Shown here in pieces: positions 1-8,278 of a DNA stretch of 62,899 nt. The DNA comes from Muribaculaceae bacterium (GTDB lineage Bacteria; Bacteroidota; Bacteroidia; Bacteroidales; Muribaculaceae). The translations under genes were made by a program, and so were the position numbers. The notes under the pieces are model-generated. The model was not told where the DNA came from, did not search any database, and worked only from the letters and a program-made list of their open reading frames with translations. The stretch is from NCBI GenBank assembly GCA_017621225.1, contig JAGATN010000020.1:1-62899 (forward strand), read 5' to 3'. The stretch's first letter is position 1; the number at the start of each line of letters is the position of its first letter.

Positions 1-149
1 TATTTGTCGAAGGAATTGAGAGGATTTGTCAAGTAGATTTTTGATATTTATGAATGAGTTATGGGGTTCCATAATGACTGAATAAATATCAACAAGATGC
101 TGACAAAGACCTCAATGACAAGACAAAATAAATTTTTAAACGGTTTCTT
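1..149. repeat. Palindromic intergenic element, copy 1 (left end cut by the window)
   Basis: The stretch matches copies at 17357-17520 and 21235-21400 almost base for base. Its centre is the small hairpin TTATGG-GGTT-CCATAA around position 67, and its right end is TTTAAACGGTTTCTTA. By comparison with copy 2 about 15 bases of the left end lie outside the window. The last bases of the element (TTA at 148-150) also form the stop codon of the minus-strand DUF59 gene. No ORF is present inside. It is best described as a MITE-like or ERIC-like palindrome; no mobilising transposase is visible here. Confidence 0.85.
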
Positions 150-468
150 ATAGAAAGCCGAGATCGAGTTTGGCTTCCTCGCTCATCATGTCTTTGTTCC
201 ATTCAGGCTCGAACACGATGCGTATGTCGACGCTCTTTACCCCTTCGATGCTTTCGAGCTTTATGCGGGCGTCTTCGACGAGAAAATCGGCGGCAGGGCA
301 GTTTGGCGCGGTGAGAGTCATGTCGATTTTCAGGTTTCCGTCGTCATCGAGGTCAATCTTGTATATGAGCCCGAGGCTGTATATGTCGACCGGAATCTCC
401 GGGTCGTACACCGTGCGGAGCATTTCGATCACCTTGGTTTCAATGTTCAATCGTTCGTCTGTTGTCAT
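148..468 (-). CDS. DUF59 / SufT-PaaD-like iron-sulfur assembly protein
   Basis: A 106-residue protein of the MIP18/DUF59 family, whose members assist Fe-S cluster assembly or delivery. The typical family block YDPEIPVDIYSLGLIYKI is near residues 20-37, followed by the TLTAPNCPAAD segment with the conserved cysteine. An upstream in-frame ATG at 540 would add about 24 residues unlike the family, so I start at MTTDERLN. The stop codon lies within the end of repeat copy 1. It is the last minus-strand gene after pta, ackA and ddh, about 118 bp downstream of ddh, so co-transcription is possible but unproven. Confidence 0.85.
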   Translation of the reverse strand: MTTDERLNIETKVIEMLRTVYDPEIPVDIYSLGLIYKIDLDDDGNLKIDMTLTAPNCPAADFLVEDARIKLESIEGVKSVDIRIVFEPEWNKDMMSEEAKLDLGFL

Positions 469-586
469 AATGATGCAAATATAGTGCAAAAAATCGTCAA
501 AAACAAAAAGCCTTGCCACTATCCATGGTTGGCGTGGCAAGGCATATATCGGAATGTATGAGCCGGAACTTATGGTCGGCCTTGGC

Positions 587-1483
587 TTATACGAGATGAG
601 CCACGAGATCTTCGCGGTCGCCCGGCAGGAGGTCGATGACCGGTATTTCGATCATGGTGTATGCGCCCGGAGCTTGCTTCATCGAAGCGCGTGCCACCCC
701 GACGAGCATCTGTGCGGTAAGCGCGGGATTGTTGATCGACATGTTAAACTCGAACCGCTGGTTCTGAGTCTTGCCCGAAACGCCTTTGCGCACCATGTTT
801 ACACCGTGTCCCATATCCTTTACTTCATCTACCGAAGCCACCTGCATTACGTGGGTTTCGTCGGAAGCGAAGTAAGGGTCTTCCTTTACGGCCTTGGCTA
901 CGTCGGCAAGCTGTACGCCATCTTCAAGCTCCACGTACACCATGCGTCGGTGTATGCCCGTGCCGAGCGGAATGGTCATTGACAAGGCGTTTTTTACGCC
1001 CGGCTTCGACTTTACGCACACGGTGTGGCCCATGCTCATTCCGGGGCCGAAGTTGGTGTACGTAAGCCCCTTCGGAGCGGCAGCCTGCATGAGGGTGCGC
1101 ACCACCGAATCGCTGCCCGGATCCCATCCGGCCGAAATTATGGCTACGGTGCCGTGCTCTTTGGCTATCTTGTCGAGATTGCGTCGCAAATCCACAATCG
1201 ATGTATGAATGTCGAAGCTGTCGACGGTGTTTATGCCCTGGGCAAGGAACACCCCGGCATATTTCTCGACTTCGCGCGTGGGAGTGCAAAGTATGGCCAC
1301 GTCTACCTTACCGAGATCGTTGATGTCGGTAGTAACTTTGTAAGGCGTTAATTCGAGAGGCTTTTCGGATGCAGTGCGGCGCACCACTCCCGCTATTTCG
1401 AAGTCGGGTGCCTCTTGAAGCGCTTCGAGCACGAAATGGCCTATGTTGCCGTATCCTACTATGGCAGCTTTGATTTTGTTCAT
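587..1483 (-). CDS. ddh: meso-diaminopimelate D-dehydrogenase
   Basis: A 298-residue NADP-dependent oxidoreductase that reductively aminates tetrahydrodipicolinate directly to meso-diaminopimelate, giving a one-step route to lysine and the peptidoglycan cross-linking residue. The Rossmann GYGNIG is at residues 10-15. The substrate-domain stretches SAGWDPGSDS and GPGMSMGH are typical of this enzyme rather than of dihydrodipicolinate reductase. Length fits the family. It lies 30 bp downstream of ackA on the same strand, which suggests an operon with pta-ackA though the pathways are unrelated. Confidence 0.93.
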   Translation of the reverse strand: MNKIKAAIVGYGNIGHFVLEALQEAPDFEIAGVVRRTASEKPLELTPYKVTTDINDLGKVDVAILCTPTREVEKYAGVFLAQGINTVDSFDIHTSIVDLRRNLDKIAKEHGTVAIISAGWDPGSDSVVRTLMQAAAPKGLTYTNFGPGMSMGHTVCVKSKPGVKNALSMTIPLGTGIHRRMVYVELEDGVQLADVAKAVKEDPYFASDETHVMQVASVDEVKDMGHGVNMVRKGVSGKTQNQRFEFNMSINNPALTAQMLVGVARASMKQAPGAYTMIEIPVIDLLPGDREDLVAHLV

Positions 1484-1513
1484 GATTGTGGTTTGTTTGT
1501 TAATGAGTTGTGA

Positions 1514-2719
1514 TTATTTGTTTCTGCTTACTATCTCCTGGGTGTCGCGAGCTATCATCAGTTCCTCGTCGGTGGGTATCACCACTACTTTTACGCGCGA
1601 GGCGGGAGTGGATATCTCGGTCTCGGTGCCGCGAGTGCGGGAGTTGAGTTCGCGGTCGATTTCCACGCCCATGAAAGCGAGGGGAGCGCAAACGTTTTCG
1701 CGCACGCCGGTCTGGTTTTCGCCAACGCCGCCGGTAAACACTATCACGTCGAGGCCACCCATTTCGGCTGCATATGCGCCTACGTATTTAAGTATGCGTT
1801 GTTCGTACATGTCGAGGGCCATCTTGGCGCGTTCGTTGCCTTCGTTGACGGCTGTTTCGATTTCGCGCATGTCGCTTGATATCTCCGTAACGCCGGCCAT
1901 GCCGCTTTCCTTGTTTATCATGCGCTGCACGTCGTTGGCCGACATGTTGTGCTTAAGCATGAGGTAGGTGATGATGCCCGGATCCACGTCGCCCGAACGA
2001 GTGCCCATCATGAGGCCTTCGGTGGGGGTGAGGCCCATCGAGGTGTCGATGCTCTTGCCGCCGCACACTGCCGTGATTGAGCCGCCATTGCCTATGTGGC
2101 AGGTTACTATCTTCTGCTTGGTGATGTCGAGGCCGAGGAATTCGCACGCGCGCTGCGACACATAGCGGTGGCTCGTTCCGTGGAATCCGTAGCGGCGCAC
2201 GCCATCTTCTTTGTAGAAGCGGTAGGGGAGCGCGTACATGAAGCTCTTGGCCGGCATGGTTTGATGGAATGCCGTGTCGAATACGCCTACCTGAGGCACT
2301 TCGGGCATAAGGGCCGAAATGGCTTCGATGCCGGTGATGTTGGCCGGATTGTGGAGCGGCGCGAGGTCGTAGCAATCCTTTACCTGCTGTATCACTTCGT
2401 CGGTGATGAGCACGCTTGAGTTGAATTTTTCGGCTCCGTGCACCACGCGGTGTCCTACGGCGTCAATTTCGTCGTAGCTCTTTATGCAGCCTTCCTTGGG
2501 GTCAGTGAGGTTGTTGAGTATGGCCTGAACGGCACCTTTATGGTCGGTGAGTCCGAGGTTTACTATCTCTTTTGATCCGTCGGCACGTTTGAATTTCAGG
2601 AATCCGTCGTCGAGGCCTATCTTTTCAACGCCGCCTTCGGCCATGGTGTTGTCGGTATCGGTGTCGATGAGCTTGTATTTTACGGAGCTGCTTCCGCAGT
2701 TCAAAACTAATATCTTCAT
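1514..2719 (-). CDS. ackA: Acetate kinase
   Basis: A 401-residue ASKHA-fold kinase converting acetyl phosphate and ADP to acetate and ATP in the cytoplasm. Visible signatures are NCGSSSVKYK at the N-terminus, GVFDTAFHQTMP, YGFHGTSHRYV, HIGNGGS and FTGGVGEN near the C-terminus. It follows pta by 28 bp on the same strand, the usual fermentative acetate pair in Bacteroidales. Nothing unusual is seen in length or active-site motifs. Confidence 0.97.
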   Translation of the reverse strand: MKILVLNCGSSSVKYKLIDTDTDNTMAEGGVEKIGLDDGFLKFKRADGSKEIVNLGLTDHKGAVQAILNNLTDPKEGCIKSYDEIDAVGHRVVHGAEKFNSSVLITDEVIQQVKDCYDLAPLHNPANITGIEAISALMPEVPQVGVFDTAFHQTMPAKSFMYALPYRFYKEDGVRRYGFHGTSHRYVSQRACEFLGLDITKQKIVTCHIGNGGSITAVCGGKSIDTSMGLTPTEGLMMGTRSGDVDPGIITYLMLKHNMSANDVQRMINKESGMAGVTEISSDMREIETAVNEGNERAKMALDMYEQRILKYVGAYAAEMGGLDVIVFTGGVGENQTGVRENVCAPLAFMGVEIDRELNSRTRGTETEISTPASRVKVVVIPTDEELMIARDTQEIVSRNK

Positions 2720-2747
2720 AAGCTTGAAATGTGATCGTGGTTTATGA

Positions 2748-3761
2748 TTAATGATTCTTCAAACCGATGGCCTGGTTGCAGGTCATGATTATGGTCTTGT
2801 AAATGTCCTCGGGGAAGCAACCGCGCGAAAGGTCGTTGACCGGAGCGGCGAGGCCTTGGAGCACCGGACCTACGGCCTGAACGCCTCCGAGGCGCTGCAC
2901 GAGCTTATAGGCTATGTTGCCAACTTCGAGCGACGGGAATACGAGCACGTTTGCGCGTCCGCTGAGAGGGCTGTTGGGAGCCTTGGTCTGCGATACGCCG
3001 GGCACTATTGCGGCATCGGCCTGCAGTTCGCCGTCGAGAATGAGGTTGGGCGCCATTTCCTTTGCTATCTTGGTGGCTTCGATCACCTTGTTCACGCGAT
3101 CATGCTTGGCGCTGCCCTTGGTCGAGAAGCTGAGAATGGCCACGCGCGGCTCTATGCCTGCTATGTCGCGTGCGGTCTGTCCGGCCGACACTGCTATCTG
3201 GGCCAGTTCGCTTGCCGTTGGGTCGGGCACTACGGCGCAGTCGGCAAATATGAGAATGTCGTCGGTGCCGAAGGGCGATCCCTTCGGAAGCAGCATGAGG
3301 AATGCTCCCGACACCACGCTTATGCCGGGCTGGGTCTTGATTACCTGGAATGCGGCGCGAAGCACGTTGCCGGTAGTGTTCATGGCACCTGCCACCTGTC
3401 CGTCGGCATCACCGGCCTTCACCATGAGGCATCCGAGGTATAGGGGATTGGCCGTTGTGAGTCGGGCTTCTTCCATCGTTATGCCCTTGCTTTTGCGAAG
3501 CGCGTAGAACAGGGGAGCATATCGGTCGATGACTTTTTCGTCGGCCGGATTTACGATGGTGGCATTCTTGATGTTGTCGAGCTTCAGTTCCGAAGCCATG
3601 GCAAGGATGTCGGCAGGATCGCCGATGAGTATTATTTCAGCCAGACCGTCGTTTATTATACGGTCGGCAGCGGTCAGGGTACGAGGTTCGGTACCTTCGG
3701 GAAGCACTATTCTCTGGCGATGTGCTTTAGCGTTGGCGGTAAGTTTCTCAAAAAGTTCCAT
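2748..3761 (-). CDS. pta: Phosphate acetyltransferase
   Basis: A 337-residue short-form Pta (PTA_PTB domain only, no N-terminal DRTGG/P-loop region) that makes acetyl phosphate from acetyl-CoA. Family blocks include LPEGTEPRTLTAA near residue 20, the FADCAVVPDPTASELA block, GELQADAA and the C-terminal stretch containing SPLSGRANVLVFPSLE. It is first in the minus-strand run pta-ackA-ddh. A consensus -7 box (TAATTTTG) lies about 50 bp upstream. Confidence 0.96.
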   Translation of the reverse strand: MELFEKLTANAKAHRQRIVLPEGTEPRTLTAADRIINDGLAEIILIGDPADILAMASELKLDNIKNATIVNPADEKVIDRYAPLFYALRKSKGITMEEARLTTANPLYLGCLMVKAGDADGQVAGAMNTTGNVLRAAFQVIKTQPGISVVSGAFLMLLPKGSPFGTDDILIFADCAVVPDPTASELAQIAVSAGQTARDIAGIEPRVAILSFSTKGSAKHDRVNKVIEATKIAKEMAPNLILDGELQADAAIVPGVSQTKAPNSPLSGRANVLVFPSLEVGNIAYKLVQRLGGVQAVGPVLQGLAAPVNDLSRGCFPEDIYKTIIMTCNQAIGLKNH

Positions 3762-3810
3762 GATGTGGTATTATGATTGACTAAAATTAACTTCGTTTTG
3801 TTTGTTTGTG

Positions 3811-3818
3811 CAAAATTA
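3811..3818 (-). promoter_or_regulatory. Bacteroidetes-type -7 box upstream of pta
   Basis: Read on the minus strand this is TAATTTTG, a perfect TAnnTTTG box, about 50 nt before the pta start codon. No clear -33 TTTG is found 19-20 nt further upstream, so only the -7 element is called. Confidence 0.5.
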
Positions 3819-3954
3819 GGCTAAAACAATGAAACATTTGAATAAATCGAAAAAAAAATGACGTTGTTGATGCTTCATAATGTGTCGGATGATTAAACAT
3901 TATTTAAATGCATGACGTTGTTTAAGTATATGTAACAAAATAAAAAATTAAGTC

Positions 3955-4128
3955 ATGTCATCGAAAAATCAACGCATCAGTCGTCCCAGCGCATGGCTGG
4001 TAGTAGGGGTAATAGTATTGATAATATTGCTCATAATATGGCTTACGATAGCCGATTTATGGGGCGATACCGACGTGGCAGCAATGGTGTTGCCTAATGT
4101 AAGCATAATTAAAGGTCTGTTGTTATGA
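3955..4128 (+). CDS. Small single-pass membrane protein (57 aa), unknown function
   Basis: A short ORF (ATG at 3955, TGA at 4126-4128) encodes 57 residues beginning MSSKNQRISRPSAW. A strongly hydrophobic helix (VVGVIVLIILLIIWLTIA) covers residues about 16-33 and a short polar tail follows. Its stop codon overlaps the start of the next membrane gene as ATGA, an arrangement typical of translational coupling. I do not recognise the family. The overlap and hydrophobicity are the evidence that it is real. Confidence 0.65.
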   Translation: MSSKNQRISRPSAWLVVGVIVLIILLIIWLTIADLWGDTDVAAMVLPNVSIIKGLLL

Positions 4129-4424
4129 TACTTTGCAGCATAGGAGTGGTAACCTGGATAGTATGGGCTCTGATAGGGCTCATATCAGGATATATGTCGG
4201 GCCGTCTGTTGAATGGCGGTGTCAATTCGGTGGTGCTTAACGTGGCTGTCGGCATGGTAGGTTCGCTTGTCGGCGGCTGGTGTTTCCTGTCGTTTTTCAA
4301 CGATTCGCCTTACAACGAGGTGCTGTCGTTGTTGTCGGCGCTGGTGGGCGCAATAGCCTTTTTGTGGGTGTTCACGCTCATTTTCGGCCGCAAGGGCAAC
4401 GGGGGCGACGACGATGAGGCGTAG
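4125..4424 (+). CDS. GlsB/YeaQ/YmgE-like small membrane protein
   Basis: A 99-residue protein with three predicted membrane helices. The glycine-rich pattern GLISGYMSGRLLNGG...VLNVAVGMVGSLVGGW matches the transglycosylase-associated/GlsB family of small stress-related membrane proteins, whose biochemical role is not settled. The C-terminal tail is acidic (GDDDEA). It starts inside the stop codon of the 57-residue membrane protein upstream, so the two are probably translated together. A bidirectional terminator follows. Confidence 0.75.
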   Translation: MILCSIGVVTWIVWALIGLISGYMSGRLLNGGVNSVVLNVAVGMVGSLVGGWCFLSFFNDSPYNEVLSLLSALVGAIAFLWVFTLIFGRKGNGGDDDEA

Positions 4425-4448
4425 AGTAAATCGTTTCGGATAACTGAT

Positions 4449-4490
4449 AAAAAAACGAACCGCGTTCATGTCGACGTGGTTCGTTTTTTT
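4449..4490. terminator. Bidirectional rho-independent terminator
   Basis: A-rich/CGAACCGCG and CGTGGTTCG/T-rich arms pair across a loop of about 10 nt (one G-T wobble), with A and T runs on the two sides. It lies between the convergent GlsB-like gene (plus) and rplS (minus) and would serve both. Confidence 0.85.
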
Positions 4491-4529
4491 TATTTTGCTG
4501 TTGCAAAATGTGCTTTTTTAGGCGCTGTG

Positions 4530-4883
4530 TTACTTTACTACGCGGCGCTCTTTGATACGAGCTTTTTTGCCGGTGAGGTTGCGCAGATAGTAAAGCTTTG
4601 CGCGGCGTACTTTACCGTACTTGTTGACTACGATTGAGTCGATGAACGGAGATTCGAGGGGGAAGATACGTTCAACACCGATGTTGTCGCTCATTTTGCG
4701 AACCGTGAAACGCTTCTTGTCGCCTTCTCCCGAAATGCGAATTACTACGCCACGATACTGCTGGATACGTTCCTTATTGCCTTCCTTGATGCGATAAGCC
4801 ACTGTGATGGTGTCGCCGGGGCCAAAGTCGGGATGTTTTTTGCCGGTAGCGTAAGCTTCTTCGACAATCTTGATGAAATCCAT
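4530..4883 (-). CDS. rplS: 50S ribosomal protein L19
   Basis: A 117-residue L19 located at the 30S-50S interface of the ribosome. The hallmark stretches [28 protein letters not shown] and the C-terminal [18 protein letters not shown] are intact. It appears monocistronic here, unlike the rpsP-rimM-trmD-rplS operon of many other bacteria. It has its own clear promoter at 4965-4995 and a bidirectional terminator downstream. Confidence 0.98.
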   Translation of the reverse strand: MDFIKIVEEAYATGKKHPDFGPGDTITVAYRIKEGNKERIQQYRGVVIRISGEGDKKRFTVRKMSDNIGVERIFPLESPFIDSIVVNKYGKVRRAKLYYLRNLTGKKARIKERRVVK

Positions 4884-4964
4884 TTTACTGTAAAAATTGA
4901 AATGTTAACATTAGTTGCAATTTAAAGAGGCTGCATGTCCTCCCAGAGATTGCTAAATCGCCCG

Positions 4965-4995
4965 CAAAATTACACAAAAATCTCGAAAGCGCAAA
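4965..4995 (-). promoter_or_regulatory. Promoter of rplS
   Basis: On the minus strand this reads TTTG, 19 nt, TAATTTTG, a perfect Bacteroidetes housekeeping promoter. Expected transcription start is near 4958, giving a leader of about 75 nt before rplS. Confidence 0.8.
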
Positions 4996-5097
4996 ATATT
5001 GTTTCAAAAGTCGCCAAAAAGCTTCTTGCTCTCAACATAGTTTTGGCTATGACTCTGATAATTAGCGTCACAACCTACACTTGTTGTCAGTCGTTTC

Positions 5098-6585
5098 TCA
5101 TAAGATTGTCCTATCTATGATTTGCAGCTTAGCTTGCGATGGTTCTTCGTAGGCGTTGCAGGCAGCAAGATAGTTCTTCAGCTCTGTAAAGTCGGTGCCG
5201 TAAAGGGTGTCGCTGAACTGATGGAGCTTCGTCATTACGTTTATGTATGCCAGCGGGTCTTTGTGTCGAGTCAGCTTCCGAAAGGCGAGTATGTAGTCTT
5301 CGCGGAACACCGTCGGAACGATTATACGTGACTGGTCGGCACGGACAAGCTCGGCGTTCATCATCACACGGGCCACACGACCGTTGCCGTCATTGAACGG
5401 ATGCACCTCGCTAATCATGAACATCATGAATATCGCACGGGCAAACGGATCGGTCAGCGCAGCATAATACTTGAAGCCTTGCGAGAGCGTACCCTTTACG
5501 AGCTGATAATCCACAAACTCCGTCATTCCGGCACGATTGTTCTTCGTTTTGAAAATGCCGGGATTCATATGCGGTCGCCCTTCAAGCAGGATGCTGTGCC
5601 TATGGCTCAAAATGGCAAGCAGCTCTTTTGGTGAAGTCGGCGTTCTCGTCATCTCGGCACGGTTTGACAACACCTTGAATGTCCCGAGTATGTCATGTGA
5701 ATCCTCGTCACGTCGAGGCATAGGAATGCCGGAGTCAACAATTGCCTTGGCCTCGTCTACCTCAAATTCCGTTCCTTCAATATAATTTGAAAAATAACTC
5801 TCGAAGAACGAGAAAAGGCGGAATGATTCTTCATCGGTATTGCGGTTGTTGCGTATGATAAAATAGCGGTCTTTGATTGCGTCGAACAATACCTCGAACA
5901 GCTCTACTCTCGTTTTGTCGAAAGGGTTGCCAGCGGCAAGAGCCTTCGCCGAGTCGGTGGAAAGCACTTTTGCGTCGTGGGTTGAGAGCAACGCCGATAT
6001 GATACTGTTGATTTTGGCAAATTCAGTCTGCATGCCCAATTCCTCGGCAACCGATCTCAATTCATCACGATACTCATTCAATCGGTCTTCTCCACCTGTC
6101 AACAATATCTGTTCAAGTTTATTTTCTATCACGCTTATAGGCAAAACACGCGATTCATCGCCTGACTTTCTCGACACCTGCATATTCTCCAGCATATATC
6201 GGTATTCGCCAGATATGTGCATGCCCATGAACGGTATATCATGCGGCGATGCCTTTGGCCCTTTGACAAAGTTGAGTATTATGCCCGGTAAATCTGTCAC
6301 TCTCCTTGTCGTCGAATTGGTAAGGAAGAAATCCCCGGTAGCTGTCGGGCGCATCTCTTTGGCGCTACGATGGCTTATAAGAGCATCGGGATAACGATAT
6401 ACAAGTATATCTATAAGGTTTCGGCGCACGATATTTTCGAGACTGTCAACCAGATTGGTCGTATATATTCGTGGCGCTACCTTTCGCAACTCACCATTCT
6501 TTTCCTTCTTGCTGAGCACGCGGGAAATGTTCGGATCAGATGAGCCGAAGATAATCTCTTTTTGGGTGTCAACCTTTACTGCCAT
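5098..6585 (-). CDS. Fic-domain protein with N-terminal winged-helix-like segment and class II inhibitory motif
   Basis: A 495-residue protein. The Fic active-site motif HPFNDGNGRVAR (residues 395-406) is intact, so AMP or another nucleotide monophosphate transfer to a protein target is expected. The inhibitory motif (S/T)xxxE(G/N) appears as SNYIEG at residues 266-271, upstream of the Fic core, as in autoinhibited class II Fic proteins. Residues about 15-45 resemble the helix-turn-helix start of AbiEi-type antitoxin/regulator domains. The gene stands alone between rplS and an IMPase gene with over 140 bp on each side, consistent with insertion of an accessory gene. Target unknown. Confidence 0.88.
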   Translation of the reverse strand: MAVKVDTQKEIIFGSSDPNISRVLSKKEKNGELRKVAPRIYTTNLVDSLENIVRRNLIDILVYRYPDALISHRSAKEMRPTATGDFFLTNSTTRRVTDLPGIILNFVKGPKASPHDIPFMGMHISGEYRYMLENMQVSRKSGDESRVLPISVIENKLEQILLTGGEDRLNEYRDELRSVAEELGMQTEFAKINSIISALLSTHDAKVLSTDSAKALAAGNPFDKTRVELFEVLFDAIKDRYFIIRNNRNTDEESFRLFSFFESYFSNYIEGTEFEVDEAKAIVDSGIPMPRRDEDSHDILGTFKVLSNRAEMTRTPTSPKELLAILSHRHSILLEGRPHMNPGIFKTKNNRAGMTEFVDYQLVKGTLSQGFKYYAALTDPFARAIFMMFMISEVHPFNDGNGRVARVMMNAELVRADQSRIIVPTVFREDYILAFRKLTRHKDPLAYINVMTKLHQFSDTLYGTDFTELKNYLAACNAYEEPSQAKLQIIDRTIL

Positions 6586-6736
6586 ACAAAAAAATCACGA
6601 TTAAGAGAATACGAAGGTACAAATTTTTGCGATTATAACCGCGATTTTTACAAAAAACTGAGTATAGAGGCTTCTTCGAGTGCCTTTTTCTCAAATGAAA
6701 GAGTCGCCGTGACGCTGCGCGCATTAGCGGCGACGG

Positions 6737-7534
6737 TCAGGTGCGCGGTTCGGTGGACAGGAGCGGAACCATACAGTCATGTATTTTGGGGCACCCTGCT
6801 ATCACCGAAATGTTTCGGTCGTTGCGGAAATGGGTGTACTTCGCTCCCGCTTCGCTGACTATCAGGAGTCCGGCGCTAACATCCCATGGGTGCAGGTTGA
6901 GTTCCCAGTATGCGCTGAGAAATCCTGCGGCCACGTAGCAAAGGTCGATAGCTGCCGAGCCAAGACGGCGCACCCCTCTTACCAATGGCAAAACGCGCTC
7001 GAGATTGTCCATGTTGTTGTCGGGGTTGATGTTTTTGTCGACGGGAAATCCGGTGGCCACTACGGCATGGGCCATGTTGTCGGTTTCGGCCGTGTGTATG
7101 GGGTTGCCGTTCAGGTATGCTCCTTTGCCCTTTACGGCGTGAAACATCTCGTTGAGGTAGGGGGCAAACACCACGCCCATTATCGTTTCGCCCCGATGCT
7201 CTATGCCTATCGAAACGGAAAATAAAGGCAGGCCGGAGCTGAAGTTGGTGGTTCCGTCAAGCGGATCTATCACCCATCGGTAATCGTCGGAGTGATGCGT
7301 TTCGCCCGATTCCTCCGATAGTATCGAATGGTCGGGGTATGTGTCCTTGATTCGGCTTATTAATAGCGATTCAGCGGCTTTGTCGGCCGCTGTCACTATG
7401 TCGCTATCGTTAAATTTCGATTTAATGTCGAGGTTGTCGCTGCGGAAGTAGCGCATATGTATGGCTCCCGCTTCGCGCGCCCAGCTCAGAGCGTTGAGCA
7501 GAAGGCTGTCGATGTCGGTATGTGTGTTTGACAT
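6737..7534 (-). CDS. Inositol monophosphatase family protein
   Basis: A 265-residue Mg-dependent sugar-phosphate phosphatase. The metal site residues are visible in EESG (75-77 region) and DPLDGTTN (90-97), with the C-terminal WELNLHPWDVSAG block. The family includes SuhB, CysQ and sugar phosphatases, and sequence alone does not fix the substrate. It lies about 33 bp upstream of no minus-strand partner but just downstream of the Lrp-like regulator gene (7568-8041), which may share its transcript. Confidence 0.9.
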   Translation of the reverse strand: MSNTHTDIDSLLLNALSWAREAGAIHMRYFRSDNLDIKSKFNDSDIVTAADKAAESLLISRIKDTYPDHSILSEESGETHHSDDYRWVIDPLDGTTNFSSGLPLFSVSIGIEHRGETIMGVVFAPYLNEMFHAVKGKGAYLNGNPIHTAETDNMAHAVVATGFPVDKNINPDNNMDNLERVLPLVRGVRRLGSAAIDLCYVAAGFLSAYWELNLHPWDVSAGLLIVSEAGAKYTHFRNDRNISVIAGCPKIHDCMVPLLSTEPRT

Positions 7535-7567
7535 TGTTTAAGTTGCGTTTTGATCGGTTCTTTTGTA

Positions 7568-8041
7568 TTACTTGAAATTTTCTTCGTTTATGGGAATGGG
7601 GTGTTTGTACGACTCCTTGAATGAAATCAGCGTTTCGGTGCGACCCGGATTTATGCTCTGTATGCGGTCATGGATTATGTGGAGCAGATGGTCGTTGTTG
7701 CGTGCATAAAGCTTCATGAACAAGTCGTATTTTCCTGTCGTGAAATGGCATTCCACAATTTCGGGTATCTTCTTCAGCTCATCGAGCACATAATCAAATT
7801 TCGATGGATCGGAGAGCAATACTCCTATGAAGGCGCACGTTTCGTAGCCTACTGAATTAGGGTTTATGAGCGACTCGAAACCGTTTATTACGCCTTGAGC
7901 CGTAAGTTTTTGTATGCGTTGATGAATGGCTGCACCCGACACGCCGCATTCACGAGCTATTTCGAGAAACGGCTTTCGGGCATTGTTTGAGAGCATTTTC
8001 AGGATTTTGCAATCCAATGCATCGAATTGTACACGTCCCAT
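7568..8041 (-). CDS. Lrp/AsnC family transcriptional regulator
   Basis: A 157-residue regulator. The N-terminal AsnC helix-turn-helix spans roughly residues 4-60 (LDCKILKMLSNNARKPFLE...GVSGAAIHQRIQKL), followed by an AsnC ligand-binding RAM domain. These proteins form octameric or similar assemblies and respond to amino acids. It is divergent from the patatin gene and in line with the IMPase-like gene, the two likeliest local targets. A perfect -7 box lies upstream at 8098-8105. Confidence 0.92.
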   Translation of the reverse strand: MGRVQFDALDCKILKMLSNNARKPFLEIARECGVSGAAIHQRIQKLTAQGVINGFESLINPNSVGYETCAFIGVLLSDPSKFDYVLDELKKIPEIVECHFTTGKYDLFMKLYARNNDHLLHIIHDRIQSINPGRTETLISFKESYKHPIPINEENFK

Positions 8042-8097
8042 ATTATCTTATATTGTTGATATATTATAAAATGTGGATTATTAATTTATTATTGTTG

Positions 8098-8105
8098 CAA
8101 ATATA
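8098..8105 (-). promoter_or_regulatory. -7 box of the Lrp/AsnC gene
   Basis: The minus strand reads TATATTTG, matching TAnnTTTG, 57 nt upstream of the start codon. No convincing -33 element is seen at the right spacing. Confidence 0.5.
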
Positions 8106-8218
8106 CATGTTTTTCGTGAAAATTTTAAAACAAATACGAAAAAATAGGATTTATGAAGCCGTCAGCCACATTATATAAATGAGATGGAAAGTTAACAAAT
8201 GGAGCCTGTCGGTTGTTT

Positions 8219-8264
8219 TATTTTTGATTGAGGCTTTATGGGCTTCGGAAAATAATTACTTTTG
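8219..8264 (+). promoter_or_regulatory. Two candidate -7 boxes upstream of the patatin gene
   Basis: TATTTTTG at 8219-8226 and TACTTTTG at 8257-8264 both fit TAnnTTTG exactly. The first would give a leader of about 46 nt, the second fewer than 10 nt, so the first is preferred. Neither has an obvious -33 TTTG. Confidence 0.4.
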
Positions 8265-8278
8265 TGAAAAATTTATTT

